From assembly GCA_002404995.1 (NCBI GenBank), contig DHKY01000005.1, positions 1 through 64,000 on the forward strand: a stretch of DNA of 64,000 nucleotides. The letters run 5' to 3'. The stretch's first letter is position 1. Each line of letters starts with the position of its first letter. Below are positions 1 through 8,595 of the stretch, piece after piece. The notes below the pieces were generated by a model that was not told the DNA's origin, ran no database searches, and was given only the letters and a program-made list of their open reading frames with translations. Source of the stretch: Caryophanales bacterium UBA4682 (GTDB taxonomy: Bacteria; Bacillota_I; Bacilli_A; RFN20; CAG-288). Made by a program: the position numbers and the translations under genes.

Positions 1-2016
1 AGAAAGGCAGGGTATGAGAATGAAAGGAAAGTATCAGGTGATACTCTTTTCCTTCCCTACAAAAAGTCACTTGATTTAGAACAGGAAAGGCAGATTGACA
101 GTATCCTTTCAAAAGAAAGTATTCATCATATTCGTCAGTTAGATGACGGATTTGAAGAAAATAAGAAAGTTGAAAAGGATAACAATCCATTTTCTGCAAA
201 GAAAATTGAATTTGATAAAAAGGCTAAACGAACAATCACCTGGCGTTTTACTAAAAAGGGAAAAATAGGTTCGTTTAGGAATGCTGCTTTATTTGCGCTC
301 CTTTTTGTTGTTTTTGTTGTTTTCCAAACCTTCGTGTCTTTCGATTCTTCCCGTGTTAGGAGTGGTAACCTTGCTTCTGATCGGAATGATGTTGTCTTTT
401 CCAAAGTTCAGGAAAACACGGATAATTTCGGTTCCTATGTTGATATCAGTAAAGAAACGGAAGAAAAAGTATTCTTTGGAAAAGGAGTCAAACAGTATCC
501 AATCGTTAGCTATACCATAACGACCGAATATGGTTCTACTTCTGGCTTGATAGACTGCGGGTTCAAGCTTCAGAATGATTCCAAGCTTCTGAATCACCAT
601 GGCTTCTTTCCTAATGGCACTCAGGGTACTGCTATTGTTGACGGGGATTATTTACAGAAACGTTTTGGCTATGATAATGGTAAAGTAGAAGTGCTAGCCG
701 GAAGTCTTGATAACTGCAAAAAAGGCTTTAATCTAATCATTACGGATTACATTGCGGATGCTAGGCTCGATTCCTATTACGAGGCATTTAAGGACTATAC
801 CTACGATGATTTAATTGGGACCGTTTCTGGTTATAACCCAAGTACCTTCAAGTTTAGGTCGGCCCAGACTCAGGCTATCTGCAAGATCGGTTGTATTATC
901 AAAACAGATTATCAACAAAAATACAGCCTTTTACTGAAAGCCTACGATGAAATCAAAAAACAGGACTTTAATCCAGTCAGGTTGGCCATGCTTCAGCAGC
1001 GAAAAGAATTCGGCAGTTACTTTAATGATATTGTGAATGGTGAATTGACACTAGGCTATACCTTGAATCCGGATTTCTATTCCCAGAGGAAGGAAAGCGA
1101 AAACACGGAGCGAACCATTGTTTATTTGAGCGGCATTTTCTTCTCGCCAGGTGATGCACCTGGACAATTTGATCAGCAAGGGACAACGACCTGGTCAAGT
1201 TATGGAGGCTATGATGGTGGGCTTAAGGATGATGAGATTGTCCTTCCTTCCAGTTATCGTGGTTTGCTTTTTGTTGCCAGGGGCAATCAGGAACCTGTCG
1301 GAAAAGAAATCCACTTATATAAAACCGACAATGGAGAACGGGATGGGACGATAACCGGTGATATAAAGGTGAAAATCAAACGTTTTTCCCAGAACGGGGC
1401 TTTTGCCTTCAGTCTGGCGAGGGGAAGAAAAGTCAATGCGAGGCAAGCAAAAGTTCTCGGATTCCTTGTGCCAATCAGCGAGGCTGGATTTGCTGATTCA
1501 CTTAGTTATGCGACAAAAGAGGGACTTACCATCTGGGATAAAGACAACAGCATCTATTCTAGGATTCGAAAGACTTTGCTATTATTTACAGATTTATTTG
1601 AATTTGTCGAGATTGCATTAGCAGTTATCAGGATGATTCTTCTTGTTGTAATCGGAAGAGATAATATTAAAAAGAACAAATACCAGATTGGTGTTAGGAA
1701 ATCCTTAGGAAGGAAGGACAAGGATATCCGTAAGATTTTCAGGACAAAGAATATTCTCTTTGAGTTTGTTTCAATTCTATTTGGCATCGCGGTCTTGCCT
1801 GGTTTCTATTCACTTTCAAACAGGATTGTCGAGAAAGCCTATTCGGCGGAACTGAAAATTGCAATTAAGAACCTTAAGGTGTTCTATTTCCATCCTGTGC
1901 TTCTTACGATAGATGTTCTTTTCCTAGTTCTCTATTTCATACTTGTTGCATGGATTCCGTTGCTTACATTAAAGAAAATAACACCTGCAAAGATTGTAAA
2001 TAACAAGGATGAGTAG
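1..2016 (+). CDS. FtsX/MacB-type ABC transporter permease, 5' end outside the window
   Basis: The reading frame is open from the first base of the window, so the gene begins upstream and 671 residues are visible. One hydrophobic segment lies near visible residues 93-114, followed by about 400 polar residues and three more membrane segments near 531-553, 584-606 and 634-656. This is the MacB/FtsX layout of a large external domain between TM1 and TM2. Reading AGG as Met, the cytoplasmic loop becomes IGVMKSLGMKDKDIMKIF, the usual FtsX motif (EIGVMKALG..). The upstream missing part may carry an ATPase domain, as in fused MacB-like exporters; that is inference. The product would move a lipid, peptide or lipoprotein substrate, or act mechanically; the substrate is unknown. 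The gene ends in a strong terminator shared with the facing gene. Confidence 0.8.
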   Translation, partial: RKAGYENERKVSGDTLFLPYKKSLDLEQERQIDSILSKESIHHIRQLDDGFEENKKVEKDNNPFSAKKIEFDKKAKRTITWRFTKKGKIGSFRNAALFALLFVVFVVFQTFVSFDSSRVRSGNLASDRNDVVFSKVQENTDNFGSYVDISKETEEKVFFGKGVKQYPIVSYTITTEYGSTSGLIDCGFKLQNDSKLLNHHGFFPNGTQGTAIVDGDYLQKRFGYDNGKVEVLAGSLDNCKKGFNLIITDYIADARLDSYYEAFKDYTYDDLIGTVSGYNPSTFKFRSAQTQAICKIGCIIKTDYQQKYSLLLKAYDEIKKQDFNPVRLAMLQQRKEFGSYFNDIVNGELTLGYTLNPDFYSQRKESENTERTIVYLSGIFFSPGDAPGQFDQQGTTTWSSYGGYDGGLKDDEIVLPSSYRGLLFVARGNQEPVGKEIHLYKTDNGERDGTITGDIKVKIKRFSQNGAFAFSLARGRKVNARQAKVLGFLVPISEAGFADSLSYATKEGLTIWDKDNSIYSRIRKTLLLFTDLFEFVEIALAVIRMILLVVIGRDNIKKNKYQIGVRKSLGRKDKDIRKIFRTKNILFEFVSILFGIAVLPGFYSLSNRIVEKAYSAELKIAIKNLKVFYFHPVLLTIDVLFLVLYFILVAWIPLLTLKKITPAKIVNNKDE

Positions 2017-2041
2017 AGGAAATAGTCCTAATATTCAAATT

Positions 2042-2076
2042 AAAAAGGCGCCTTTGTGATAGCGCCTTTTTATTTG
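2042..2076. terminator. Bidirectional rho-independent terminator
   Basis: A GC-rich inverted repeat (AGGCGC...GCGCCT) is flanked by A-tracts on the left and T-tracts on the right. It lies between two convergent genes and can end transcription from both. Confidence 0.85.
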
Positions 2077-2081
2077 TTTGC

Positions 2082-2993
2082 TTACGGAAGAATTGAACCG
2101 GTTGAACAATATAGTTCATACCATTCCGCTTTTGTCAGTTTGATTTTGGTTCCATCAATAGTCTGCTGAATGTGATCTAAAGAAACGGAACCTGTGATGA
2201 CCTGTACATTATCGCCAAGCCTTGAAAGGAAGGCGGTTGCAATTGCACAGGGAGAAGTATGGTATTTTTCGGAAAGACGTGATAGGACATCCTGGGTTGG
2301 TTTCCTATGCTTGTTGGTGAAAATTGAGCCATTGAAGAATCCGTACTGATAAGGAGACCAACACTGAAGAGCCCTGTGATGATGTTTCCTATAGAAGAAA
2401 AGATGGTCGGAAAGAAGAGGAGTCTGATCTGGGTTGTTCGTGTTGAAAATCTGGGAAAGCATCGCCGGCTGACCAAGAGACACCTGCAATTGGTTGAATT
2501 CGATGGGAACTGGACTTCCGTCTTTCAGGTAATCGATGATTTCTGTGTCCCTGTTGGAGACGCCGAAATGTTTTACTTTTCCTTCCTCATAGAGCTGTTT
2601 GAAAGCAGCGTGGATTTCACCGCTGTCCCTGAAGACATCCGGACGATGAAGTAAGAGACTATCGATATAAGTGAGTCCCATTCGTTTTAGAGAGGCATTC
2701 ACGGCTTCGAGTATGTGTTCCTTGGATAAATCCCTAACCGTTCCTTCCCCTGGTTTGCGGACGATTCCGCATTTTGTCTGAATGAACATTTGCTCACGGA
2801 GATAGGGCTTTAGTTTCAAGGCGGCACCAAGATTGCTCTCACATATTCCTCCAGAATAGATGTCGGCAATGTCGAAATAGTGGATTCCTTTTGCTATGGA
2901 TCCTTCAATTAAATCGGCAACCTGCTCCGGTTTCAAATCACGGATACGCCTTAAGCCAAGAATGACTGGGTTGTTTTTGATATAGTCTTGCAT
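2082..2993 (-). CDS. Aldo/keto reductase family oxidoreductase
   Basis: A 303-residue soluble protein of the NAD(P)H-dependent aldo/keto reductase family, which reduces carbonyls to alcohols. The tetrad is visible as FDIADIY (Asp and Tyr), QTKCG (Lys) and LLHRPD (His), in the expected order near residues 40, 45, 74 and 115. The central LKHFGVSN stretch and the C-terminal GSVSLDHIQQTID are typical of the YdhF-like branch. The start is supported by an AAAAGGAGA site before the ATG. It is the last gene of a leftward run fmt-ybaK-this gene, 13 bp after ybaK. Physiological substrate unknown. Confidence 0.9.
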   Translation of the reverse strand: MQDYIKNNPVILGLRRIRDLKPEQVADLIEGSIAKGIHYFDIADIYSGGICESNLGAALKLKPYLREQMFIQTKCGIVRKPGEGTVRDLSKEHILEAVNASLKRMGLTYIDSLLLHRPDVFRDSGEIHAAFKQLYEEGKVKHFGVSNRDTEIIDYLKDGSPVPIEFNQLQVSLGQPAMLSQIFNTNNPDQTPLLSDHLFFYRKHHHRALQCWSPYQYGFFNGSIFTNKHRKPTQDVLSRLSEKYHTSPCAIATAFLSRLGDNVQVITGSVSLDHIQQTIDGTKIKLTKAEWYELYCSTGSILP

Positions 2994-3006
2994 TTATATT
3001 CTCCTT

Positions 3007-3489
3007 TTATTTGATTAAATCGACGAACTGAGCGCCACAGGCCTTTTCAAGATCTTCGGGGGAAATTTCAATCTGATAACCTCTTTTTCCTCCAGAAACA
3101 AGCCTTTTTTCGAGCTTTAAGGCAGAGGAATCAACAAATGTGGGAAATGATTTCTTCCTGCCGATTGGAGAACATCCGCCATGGATATACCCTGTCAAAG
3201 GGAGTAGTTCCTTTTGTGGAAGCATCTCAATGAATTTCTCGCCAGCGGCTTCGGCTGCCTTCTTTAAGTCGAGTTCTCCTACGGCAGGTAGAACAAATAC
3301 GTAGTGTTCTCCTGACTTGCCATAGGTCACAAGGGTTTTAAATACCCTGTCCGGATTTTGATTCAGGTAAGCAGCAACTTCTGTTGCGGAAATGGCCTTC
3401 TCGGGATCATAGGTATGGATTGTGAATGGAATCTTCTTTTGTTCTAGCAAACGCCTGGCGTTTGTTTTCGATATTTTTTCTTTTGACAT
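3007..3489 (-). CDS. ybaK: YbaK/EbsC-type Cys-tRNA(Pro)/Cys-tRNA deacylase
   Basis: Trans-editing protein of about 160 residues that hydrolyses mischarged aminoacyl-tRNA, typically Cys-tRNA(Pro). I chose the ATG at 3489 because it gives the family's usual N-terminus (MSKEKISKTNA..) and lies 1 bp after the fmt stop codon, suggesting coupled translation; in-frame ATGs upstream would overlap fmt. The family signature GGCSPIG-x-KKSFPTF is present near residues 104-117. The variable-looking residue 111 is the codon AGG at 3157-3159, where the family has Met (SPIGMKK). Lys-rich active site and the Gly-rich loop are intact. Confidence 0.9.
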   Translation of the reverse strand: MSKEKISKTNARRLLEQKKIPFTIHTYDPEKAISATEVAAYLNQNPDRVFKTLVTYGKSGEHYVFVLPAVGELDLKKAAEAAGEKFIEMLPQKELLPLTGYIHGGCSPIGRKKSFPTFVDSSALKLEKRLVSGGKRGYQIEISPEDLEKACGAQFVDLIK

Positions 3490-3490
3490 C

Positions 3491-4420
3491 TTATTTAAGT
3501 ATCTTTCCTTGGAAGTCATGAACTCCATTGTTGAAGTCCTGTGCACTCCTCCTCTTTTTTCCTGGTCGTTGGAGGAGTGTAAGAAGTACCTGGCCTTTGG
3601 TTAATTGAAGGACGATATTCTTTTTGCGGGCCAGGAGTATGGTTCCGGCTGCACTTGTCTTTTCGTCACTGTACTTTTCTGCACTATAGATCTTGATTGG
3701 CTGATCATCTAAAAGGAGGAATCCACCGGGGGTAAGAGACAGAGCACGGACATGGTTTATGAAATCCTCGGGAGTGCAATCCAAAGGCAGGTGCTCATCT
3801 TCCTTCTTGATCCTGTGGGTAAAAGTCGCTTTGCTCGCATCTTGCTTTACAGGAGTGAGCTTTCCCTCAAAGTAAAGAGGGAGTTTTTCGATTGCGAGCT
3901 CTAAAGCGGCCTCTGCCATTTTTCCACATAGGGATGTGTAGTTATCCTTTTCGGTTAAAGGGATGACCTTAGTTGCGTACCTGTCTCCGGCATCCCTTTC
4001 CTTCACCATTTCCCTAAGGGTAACACCAGTCTCCTTATCTCCGTTGAGAAGCGCGAACTGCATTGGTGCAGCGCCGCGGTATTTCGGCAGCAGGGAGCCG
4101 TGCAGGTTCAGAGGCTTGAATTTGCCTAAAGAAAGTACAGCTTCTGATAGAATCTGTCCATAGGCAAAAGTGAGAAGAAGATCTGGCTTCCACTCTTTTA
4201 CGATTTCATAGTCAGCATTGAGCTTGTGTGGCTTATGAAGAGGGAGGTGGTATTTATTGGCAATTTTGCTGACGGGGGATTCTTCCCTGACCTTGTTTCT
4301 ACCTTTTTCCTTATCCTCTTTGGTGACAACACCGACAATATTCCTTCCGGCCTTGATGAGTCCTTCTAGGCAAATGGCCGATATTTCCGGAGTGCCCAGG
4401 AATACAATTCGTTCGTTCAT
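3491..4420 (-). CDS. fmt: Methionyl-tRNA formyltransferase
   Basis: Transfers a formyl group from 10-formyl-THF to initiator Met-tRNA. Visible features are the N-terminal Rossmann start MNERIVFLGTPE, the folate-binding/catalytic region with NLHGSLLPKYRGAAP (Asn, His near residues 105-107) and an Asp further on, then the C-terminal OB-like tRNA-binding domain; 309 residues is normal length. With AGG as Met, the segment near residues 136-147 reads LMEMVKEMDAGDMY, a good match to the family; read as Arg it does not fit. Preceded by AAGGAGGAAGATA. In an organism with a second Met-accepting tRNA (for AGG), Fmt must still recognise only the initiator, which makes this gene worth comparing with relatives. 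Confidence 0.95.
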   Translation of the reverse strand: MNERIVFLGTPEISAICLEGLIKAGRNIVGVVTKEDKEKGRNKVREESPVSKIANKYHLPLHKPHKLNADYEIVKEWKPDLLLTFAYGQILSEAVLSLGKFKPLNLHGSLLPKYRGAAPMQFALLNGDKETGVTLREMVKERDAGDRYATKVIPLTEKDNYTSLCGKMAEAALELAIEKLPLYFEGKLTPVKQDASKATFTHRIKKEDEHLPLDCTPEDFINHVRALSLTPGGFLLLDDQPIKIYSAEKYSDEKTSAAGTILLARKKNIVLQLTKGQVLLTLLQRPGKKRRSAQDFNNGVHDFQGKILK

Positions 4421-4479
4421 TATCTTCCTCCTTCTTAATCTTTATTATGGTATCATAAAAAAGGAGGGCTAGAACCAAG

Positions 4480-5427
4480 ATGATTAGCAGGAAAATGTTG
4501 TCAAATACTGAATTTTTAGTTAGCAAAAGGCTGATTCTCTATCTTTTCATGTTTAGGACTGGGTGTAGGCTTGGCTACCTCCTTGAAGTCTTGTTCCGAA
4601 GATTCGTTTCGGCTAAGAAATGGGTGAACCCAGGCTTCCTGAAAGGACCTTGGCTTCCACTCTACGGGTTCGGAATCGTAACGATGTTTACCTTCTGCGG
4701 AATACTTTATTATTTTCTTCCGGAATCTCTGCCTCTCTATCTTCCTTATGAGGGAAGGTATGGAAAAGAATATATTCACGGAGCTAGCTGGAATGATTTG
4801 ATTCCAATCTGCATCAGGGGAACAAGTCTGATTATTCTTGAATTCATTGCTGGTCTTATTTTTGTCAAAGGATTTAAAGTCCGTCTTTGGGACTATACAA
4901 ATCAGAAAGGGAATATCAGGGGAATCATCTGCCCACTCTTCTCGGTCATCTGGTTTTTAGTTGCAATTCTTTATTATTATCTTATCAACCCCTATGTTTT
5001 CGAATATGCCGAAGATGCTTTTGTCTATCTTTTCGGCAGTACAAATGCTCAGGAAGCCGCCCATTTCGGAGCAGTGTTTATCCTTGGCTTAACTTATGGA
5101 ATATTTGCGATTGATATTGTAGTATCTGAGAACCTTTTTGCAAAGATCAGCAAAGCCACAAAACAATCTGTTATTGCTCAACAATATGAGAAAATCCGTG
5201 AGAATCAAAGAGAAAATGCAAAGAGGAGCAAAAAACGCTTTTATGAGGCTCTTCCTCAGAACTTGAAAAACGGACTTGGGAAAAAGGATAAGTTAGAGCC
5301 AGCAAAAAAAATCAACAGGTTGAGGAGAAAAATTCTCTTGAAAGATCCGGAAAAGCAAAAAGAAGACAATTATGAAAAAAACGGCCGTCCTAAGAAAGAA
5401 AGCGATGATTCTCAATCTGAAAACTAA
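4480..5427 (+). CDS. ABC_trans_CmpB/PF06541-like putative ABC transporter permease
   Basis: A 315-residue protein with about five hydrophobic segments in the first 215 residues and a very basic, coiled C-terminal tail of about 100 residues (KISKATKQ.., then Lys/Arg/Glu-rich). The motif W..PGFLKGPWLPLYGFG near residues 45-67 and LWDYTN with a following GIICP stretch are hallmarks of the PF06541 family, annotated as putative ABC permeases of unknown substrate. An AAGGAGG site sits 12 bp upstream of the chosen ATG; the ATG at 4495 is a possible alternative. It is divergent from fmt. The basic tail is longer than I would expect for the family. Confidence 0.75.
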   Translation: MISRKMLSNTEFLVSKRLILYLFMFRTGCRLGYLLEVLFRRFVSAKKWVNPGFLKGPWLPLYGFGIVTMFTFCGILYYFLPESLPLYLPYEGRYGKEYIHGASWNDLIPICIRGTSLIILEFIAGLIFVKGFKVRLWDYTNQKGNIRGIICPLFSVIWFLVAILYYYLINPYVFEYAEDAFVYLFGSTNAQEAAHFGAVFILGLTYGIFAIDIVVSENLFAKISKATKQSVIAQQYEKIRENQRENAKRSKKRFYEALPQNLKNGLGKKDKLEPAKKINRLRRKILLKDPEKQKEDNYEKNGRPKKESDDSQSEN

Positions 5428-5511
5428 CCCTTGAAAAGAGCACTAACAAAATACCTTGCTTGTCCAAACAAGAAAAAATCCTTTTTTGTTCAATGAATTT
5501 CTTCTCGTTTG

Positions 5512-5539
5512 TTGAAAAGAAAAAACTGCAGTGTATAAT
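5512..5539 (+). promoter_or_regulatory. Sigma-A type promoter for the small membrane protein
   Basis: TTGAAA at 5512-5517, a 16-bp spacer and a perfect TATAAT at 5534-5539, about 38 bp before the start codon. Confidence 0.7.
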
Positions 5540-5576
5540 TTAATTTGTACAGAATCTATTGGAGGGGTTAATAAAA

Positions 5577-5810
5577 ATGGACAAGTACATTAGCTGGATG
5601 GAGAAGAATCCGAAGTGGTTGAAGATCGTCCTTTGCTTTTGGATCTTAGATTGGTCTTGGGCAATTTGGCGTATTTGCAAGGCTGTCAAACATAACAACA
5701 TGGTTGAATTGGTCTTAGCAATTCTCTGGATTCTCTTCGGTGGCACCATCGGCTGGATTCTCGATATTGTCTTCATCATACTCAACGATTATCCGTTCTG
5801 GTTCAAGTAA
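5577..5810 (+). CDS. Small membrane protein of unknown function
   Basis: A 77-residue protein with two hydrophobic segments: residues about 14-30 (WLKIVLCFWILDWSWAIW) and about 42-70 (a longer run with GGTIGW). An AGGGGTT site precedes the ATG at 5577, which I prefer over an in-frame ATG at 5559. It has its own promoter and its own terminator, so it is a one-gene unit. The WILDWSWAIWR pattern resembles small membrane proteins of unknown function seen in gut Bacilli; I do not assign a role. Confidence 0.7.
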   Translation: MDKYISWMEKNPKWLKIVLCFWILDWSWAIWRICKAVKHNNMVELVLAILWILFGGTIGWILDIVFIILNDYPFWFK

Positions 5811-5814
5811 ACCC

Positions 5815-5856
5815 AAAAAACAGCTGCTAGGCTAAACTAGCAGCTGTTTTCGTTTT
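5815..5856 (+). terminator. Rho-independent terminator
   Basis: Perfect inverted repeat CAGCTGCTAG / CTAGCAGCTG (5821-5846) flanked by A4 and T4, directly after the small membrane protein gene. Confidence 0.85.
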
Positions 5857-5863
5857 CGGAGTG

Positions 5864-5896
5864 AAAAAGGCCTGCTCTGAAGCAGACCTCTTTTTT
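5864..5896 (-). terminator. Rho-independent terminator of the P-loop protein gene
   Basis: Inverted repeat GGTCTGCT/AGCAGGCC followed on the minus strand by T5; it lies at the stop codon of the leftward P-loop gene. Confidence 0.75.
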
Positions 5897-6866
5897 ACTT
5901 ATTGTAGTTTTTCCACCTAATATCGGTAGCTTCTTTGATGGATTTGGTGACAGCCTCGACTTCTTTCTTTTCCCAGTCTTTGGCATCTTGGCGCAAGAAC
6001 GAAGTGCGATCGATGCGGTTATCGAAGACACCAATGGGTAGGTGGAACTTCTTTCCTTGGCTGACAACCGTGATAGTATTCTTCACTTCAGAGGAATCCA
6101 TCAGGTATTCCCTGTCATCGATTCCGTATTCGTTCCTCCTTACCGAAAGTGGAACTCCGTGGAAAAGGTTCGAACCAGGATCGTTCGGGTTAGCTCTTGC
6201 AAAGTTCTTCCGACGCGATTCTTCTGGAGTCACCCAGATATAAAGGATAGCAGCATCTTTTAAAAGATCCGGAGCAAATTCCTTCAGGCTATATTGGTAT
6301 CCCCTCGTCCCCGTAAGAGGCATCTTGGAGCCATCCTTGCCGCCACGGGCAGCCTCGATGACAATCGTCTTATCTTCAAAGCTTTCTGGAATCTGGTTCT
6401 CTTTTTCTTTGATAATTTCGAAGGCTTCTTTTTCAAGCTTTGTGGCTATTTCTTTCCGGATGCTTTCGTCAAGCAAAGAAAGACGTGGCTTCAGACCGAC
6501 CCTGACTGAACAACGATCCAGACGCTCGAAAAGATATTCTGCCGCGGAGTCAGTCTTGATGAAGTTACGGTTCAGAAGATCGTGGTAGTCTTCGTTAAGC
6601 CTATGAATCAGCGTTCCCCAATCTCTTCCATCGAAGAAAATGTCATCATCTCCCTTGTAGAAAATTCTGTTTTCACCTAGCTTAGCTAATTCCTGGTCGA
6701 TACGACGCCTGTAATTAACATAAGGAAAGTCATCAAGCTGAAGATTTTCCCCGATGTGAAAATCTTCTTCGAGGACTTTCTTGTCCCTGTGCGCCATAAG
6801 ATTACGAACTTCGGATTTTCCGCTTGCTGGAAGTGCAAGCAATAAGACAGTCTTAAATGCTTTCAT
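5895..6866 (-). CDS. P-loop NTPase of unknown function
   Basis: A 323-residue soluble protein. The N-terminus TVLLLALPASGKSE (residues about 6-19) is a Walker A loop on a beta strand, as in nucleotide or small-molecule kinases and AAA-like proteins. Further motifs: KVLEEDFH, IFYKGDDDIFFDGRDWG, TIVIEAARGG (a likely Walker-B-like strand ending in an acidic residue) and ILYIWVTPEESRRKN, which resembles the lid of kinase-like proteins. No membrane segments. I do not recognise the family; a phosphotransferase acting on a small ligand is a guess. It stands alone, divergent from the glycan locus. Confidence 0.6.
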   Translation of the reverse strand: MKAFKTVLLLALPASGKSEVRNLMAHRDKKVLEEDFHIGENLQLDDFPYVNYRRRIDQELAKLGENRIFYKGDDDIFFDGRDWGTLIHRLNEDYHDLLNRNFIKTDSAAEYLFERLDRCSVRVGLKPRLSLLDESIRKEIATKLEKEAFEIIKEKENQIPESFEDKTIVIEAARGGKDGSKMPLTGTRGYQYSLKEFAPDLLKDAAILYIWVTPEESRRKNFARANPNDPGSNLFHGVPLSVRRNEYGIDDREYLMDSSEVKNTITVVSQGKKFHLPIGVFDNRIDRTSFLRQDAKDWEKKEVEAVTKSIKEATDIRWKNYNK

Positions 6867-7077
6867 TCTGTAATTTCCTCAATTGTTATTTTACTCTTTT
6901 CTTAATGCATAAAATTAACCAACCTTTATTCTTGAAAAAATAGTCAGGAAGTCGCCGGGAATTATTCTGCTTTGACAAGAAAATACTTGTGACATGAAAA
7001 ACGCTTACAAAAGAGGACGAAGACTTCTAAATCGAAGCGGAAAAATCTGTTGCAAAACAGGGAATAAGAACCCAAAA

Positions 7078-7124
7078 TGCAGTTTTTTCTACCTTAATGC
7101 AGGTTTTCTAGGTTTTGCAATAAT
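7078..7124 (+). promoter_or_regulatory. Tandem GCAG(G)TTTT repeats upstream of the glycan operon
   Basis: TGCAGTTTTTT at 7078 and TGCAGGTTTT at 7098 are direct repeats spaced exactly 20 bp, with a weaker TGCAATAAT at 7116. They sit just upstream of the core promoter. The same element, again spaced 20 bp, lies upstream of the second transcription unit near 18400. This spacing is typical of AraC-type activator sites, so binding by the YesN-like regulator encoded at 23837-25033 is a reasonable inference. Confidence 0.5.
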
Positions 7125-7141
7125 AGCGCTTCCATTACAAT
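7113..7141 (+). promoter_or_regulatory. Promoter with CRE-like site for the glycan importer operon
   Basis: A TACAAT -10 box at 7136-7141 has a poor -35 (TTTTGC at 7113-7118, 17-bp spacing), as expected for an activator-dependent promoter. Inside the spacer TAATAGCGCTTCCA (7121-7134) resembles a catabolite-repression (CcpA/LacI-type) operator, 12 of 14 consensus positions by eye. Confidence 0.45.
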
Positions 7142-7172
7142 AGATACAGTACTCTCAGGAGGTATCTATTTT

Positions 7173-8591
7173 ATGAAAGTTTTCCAGAAGAAACTGATAT
7201 CCTTACTTGGAATCTCCAGGCTTAGGCTCCCTAGCTGTGGCAAGAAAAGCGACAAGATTGAAATCTCTATCGGAAGGTGGCCTGCTTCTCAGCTGACACA
7301 AGAAGTCAACAGGTTCAAACAGTGGAAGGCTCGCTTTGAGAACGATTACCCGCAATATGAAATCGTTCCTAAGACTTTCGAGTATTCCGTTGCTTCTGTT
7401 CAGGCCAAAGCACAAGCTCATGCACTGCCCACAATCTTCCAGACATGGTTCACCGAACCTACGAGGCTTGTCTCGCGTGGATACATCAAAGACATCACGG
7501 CACAGCTTACCGAACTGAACTGGCTTGATAAAATGGATGCTTCAAGGAAAGCTACGCTTACATTTGATGGAAAGACCTATGGCGTTCCTCGTGATGGTTA
7601 CGGTCTCGGCTTGCTGCTGAATACCCGTCTTTTAGGAGAAGCTGGTCTTCTTCCTGAGTACAAAGACAAAAACGGAAAGACCCGTTATAGTATTTATAAT
7701 GATGACGGAACACCTGCTTATCCGACTACATTTGAACAAATCAAGGAATTCTCCGAGGAAATCACCTCTACCTCCGATACGAAAGGTATTTTGATTCTTT
7801 CGACAAACAAAAACGGTGGATGGCAGTTCTCTAACATGGCCTGGAACTTCGGGGCTACTTTGGAAAAGAAAGACGAAAGCGGTAAGTGGGTTGCAACCTT
7901 GGATGATGACAAAGCGGTCGAGGCACTGGAATGGATTCAAGAGAGGAAACAGAACGACTACCTAGTCAAAGAAACCTCGGTCAATTATAACGACTGGGCT
8001 AATAGCGTAGGACAGAAAGTCGCAAGGGCTTTTGTCGGAAGCGATGTTATAAAATTGGCTACTACGACAGGCCAGGTGGACAAGGACGATATCGCCTTTG
8101 TTCCAAGGCCCAAAGGCCCCTCTGGTGATCAGTACGCTCTCTTTGGCGGTACTCCGTTTGTTGTTTCCAGTGATGCTACCGACGAACAGGCACTTGGCGC
8201 ACTACGCTTCCTTGAATACAGGGGAAGAAGCCCAGAAGTCAGCGAAAACTCTTTGAAAGCCAGGGATGAAGGATTCCAAGTAAGCCAGAGCAAAGGTGAA
8301 CCAATCATCGAGACAATCCGTCCGTGGACAAATTCTGAATACGTCGCCAAAACAAAGGAACTTGATGAAAAATACGTGAATGTCAATAAGGACAACTACA
8401 AGGACTTCTTTAACACCATCGATACAATCCGCCACGCTGAGGTTCCTTATTATGCGCAGGAAATGTACACTGCTCTTGATATCTGTATTTCGGAAGTCCT
8501 CACTAATCCAGATACTGCCAACTGTCGTACTTTACTTCAGAATGCTAATACAAACTTCAACAATAACTATAGGTCGAAAGTGACAGATTAA
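7173..8591 (+). CDS. Sugar ABC transporter substrate-binding lipoprotein
   Basis: A 472-residue extracellular solute-binding protein of family 1 (CUT1 importers), anchored by a lipidated Cys. The signal peptide ends ..LLGIS-x-L-x-LPSC, where both x are AGG (7218 and 7224). Read as Met the core is hydrophobic and ends in a lipobox; read as Arg the signal would be disrupted. Typical family segments are FENDYPQYEIVPKTFEYSV near the N-terminus, LPTIFQTWFTEP, YGVPRDGYGLGLLLNT and the Trp-rich middle. AGGAGGT lies 9 bp before the ATG. First gene of an operon with two permeases and intracellular phosphorylases, so the ligand is probably an alpha-linked oligosaccharide. Confidence 0.92.
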   Translation: MKVFQKKLISLLGISRLRLPSCGKKSDKIEISIGRWPASQLTQEVNRFKQWKARFENDYPQYEIVPKTFEYSVASVQAKAQAHALPTIFQTWFTEPTRLVSRGYIKDITAQLTELNWLDKMDASRKATLTFDGKTYGVPRDGYGLGLLLNTRLLGEAGLLPEYKDKNGKTRYSIYNDDGTPAYPTTFEQIKEFSEEITSTSDTKGILILSTNKNGGWQFSNMAWNFGATLEKKDESGKWVATLDDDKAVEALEWIQERKQNDYLVKETSVNYNDWANSVGQKVARAFVGSDVIKLATTTGQVDKDDIAFVPRPKGPSGDQYALFGGTPFVVSSDATDEQALGALRFLEYRGRSPEVSENSLKARDEGFQVSQSKGEPIIETIRPWTNSEYVAKTKELDEKYVNVNKDNYKDFFNTIDTIRHAEVPYYAQEMYTALDICISEVLTNPDTANCRTLLQNANTNFNNNYRSKVTD

Positions 8592-8595
8592 TCTT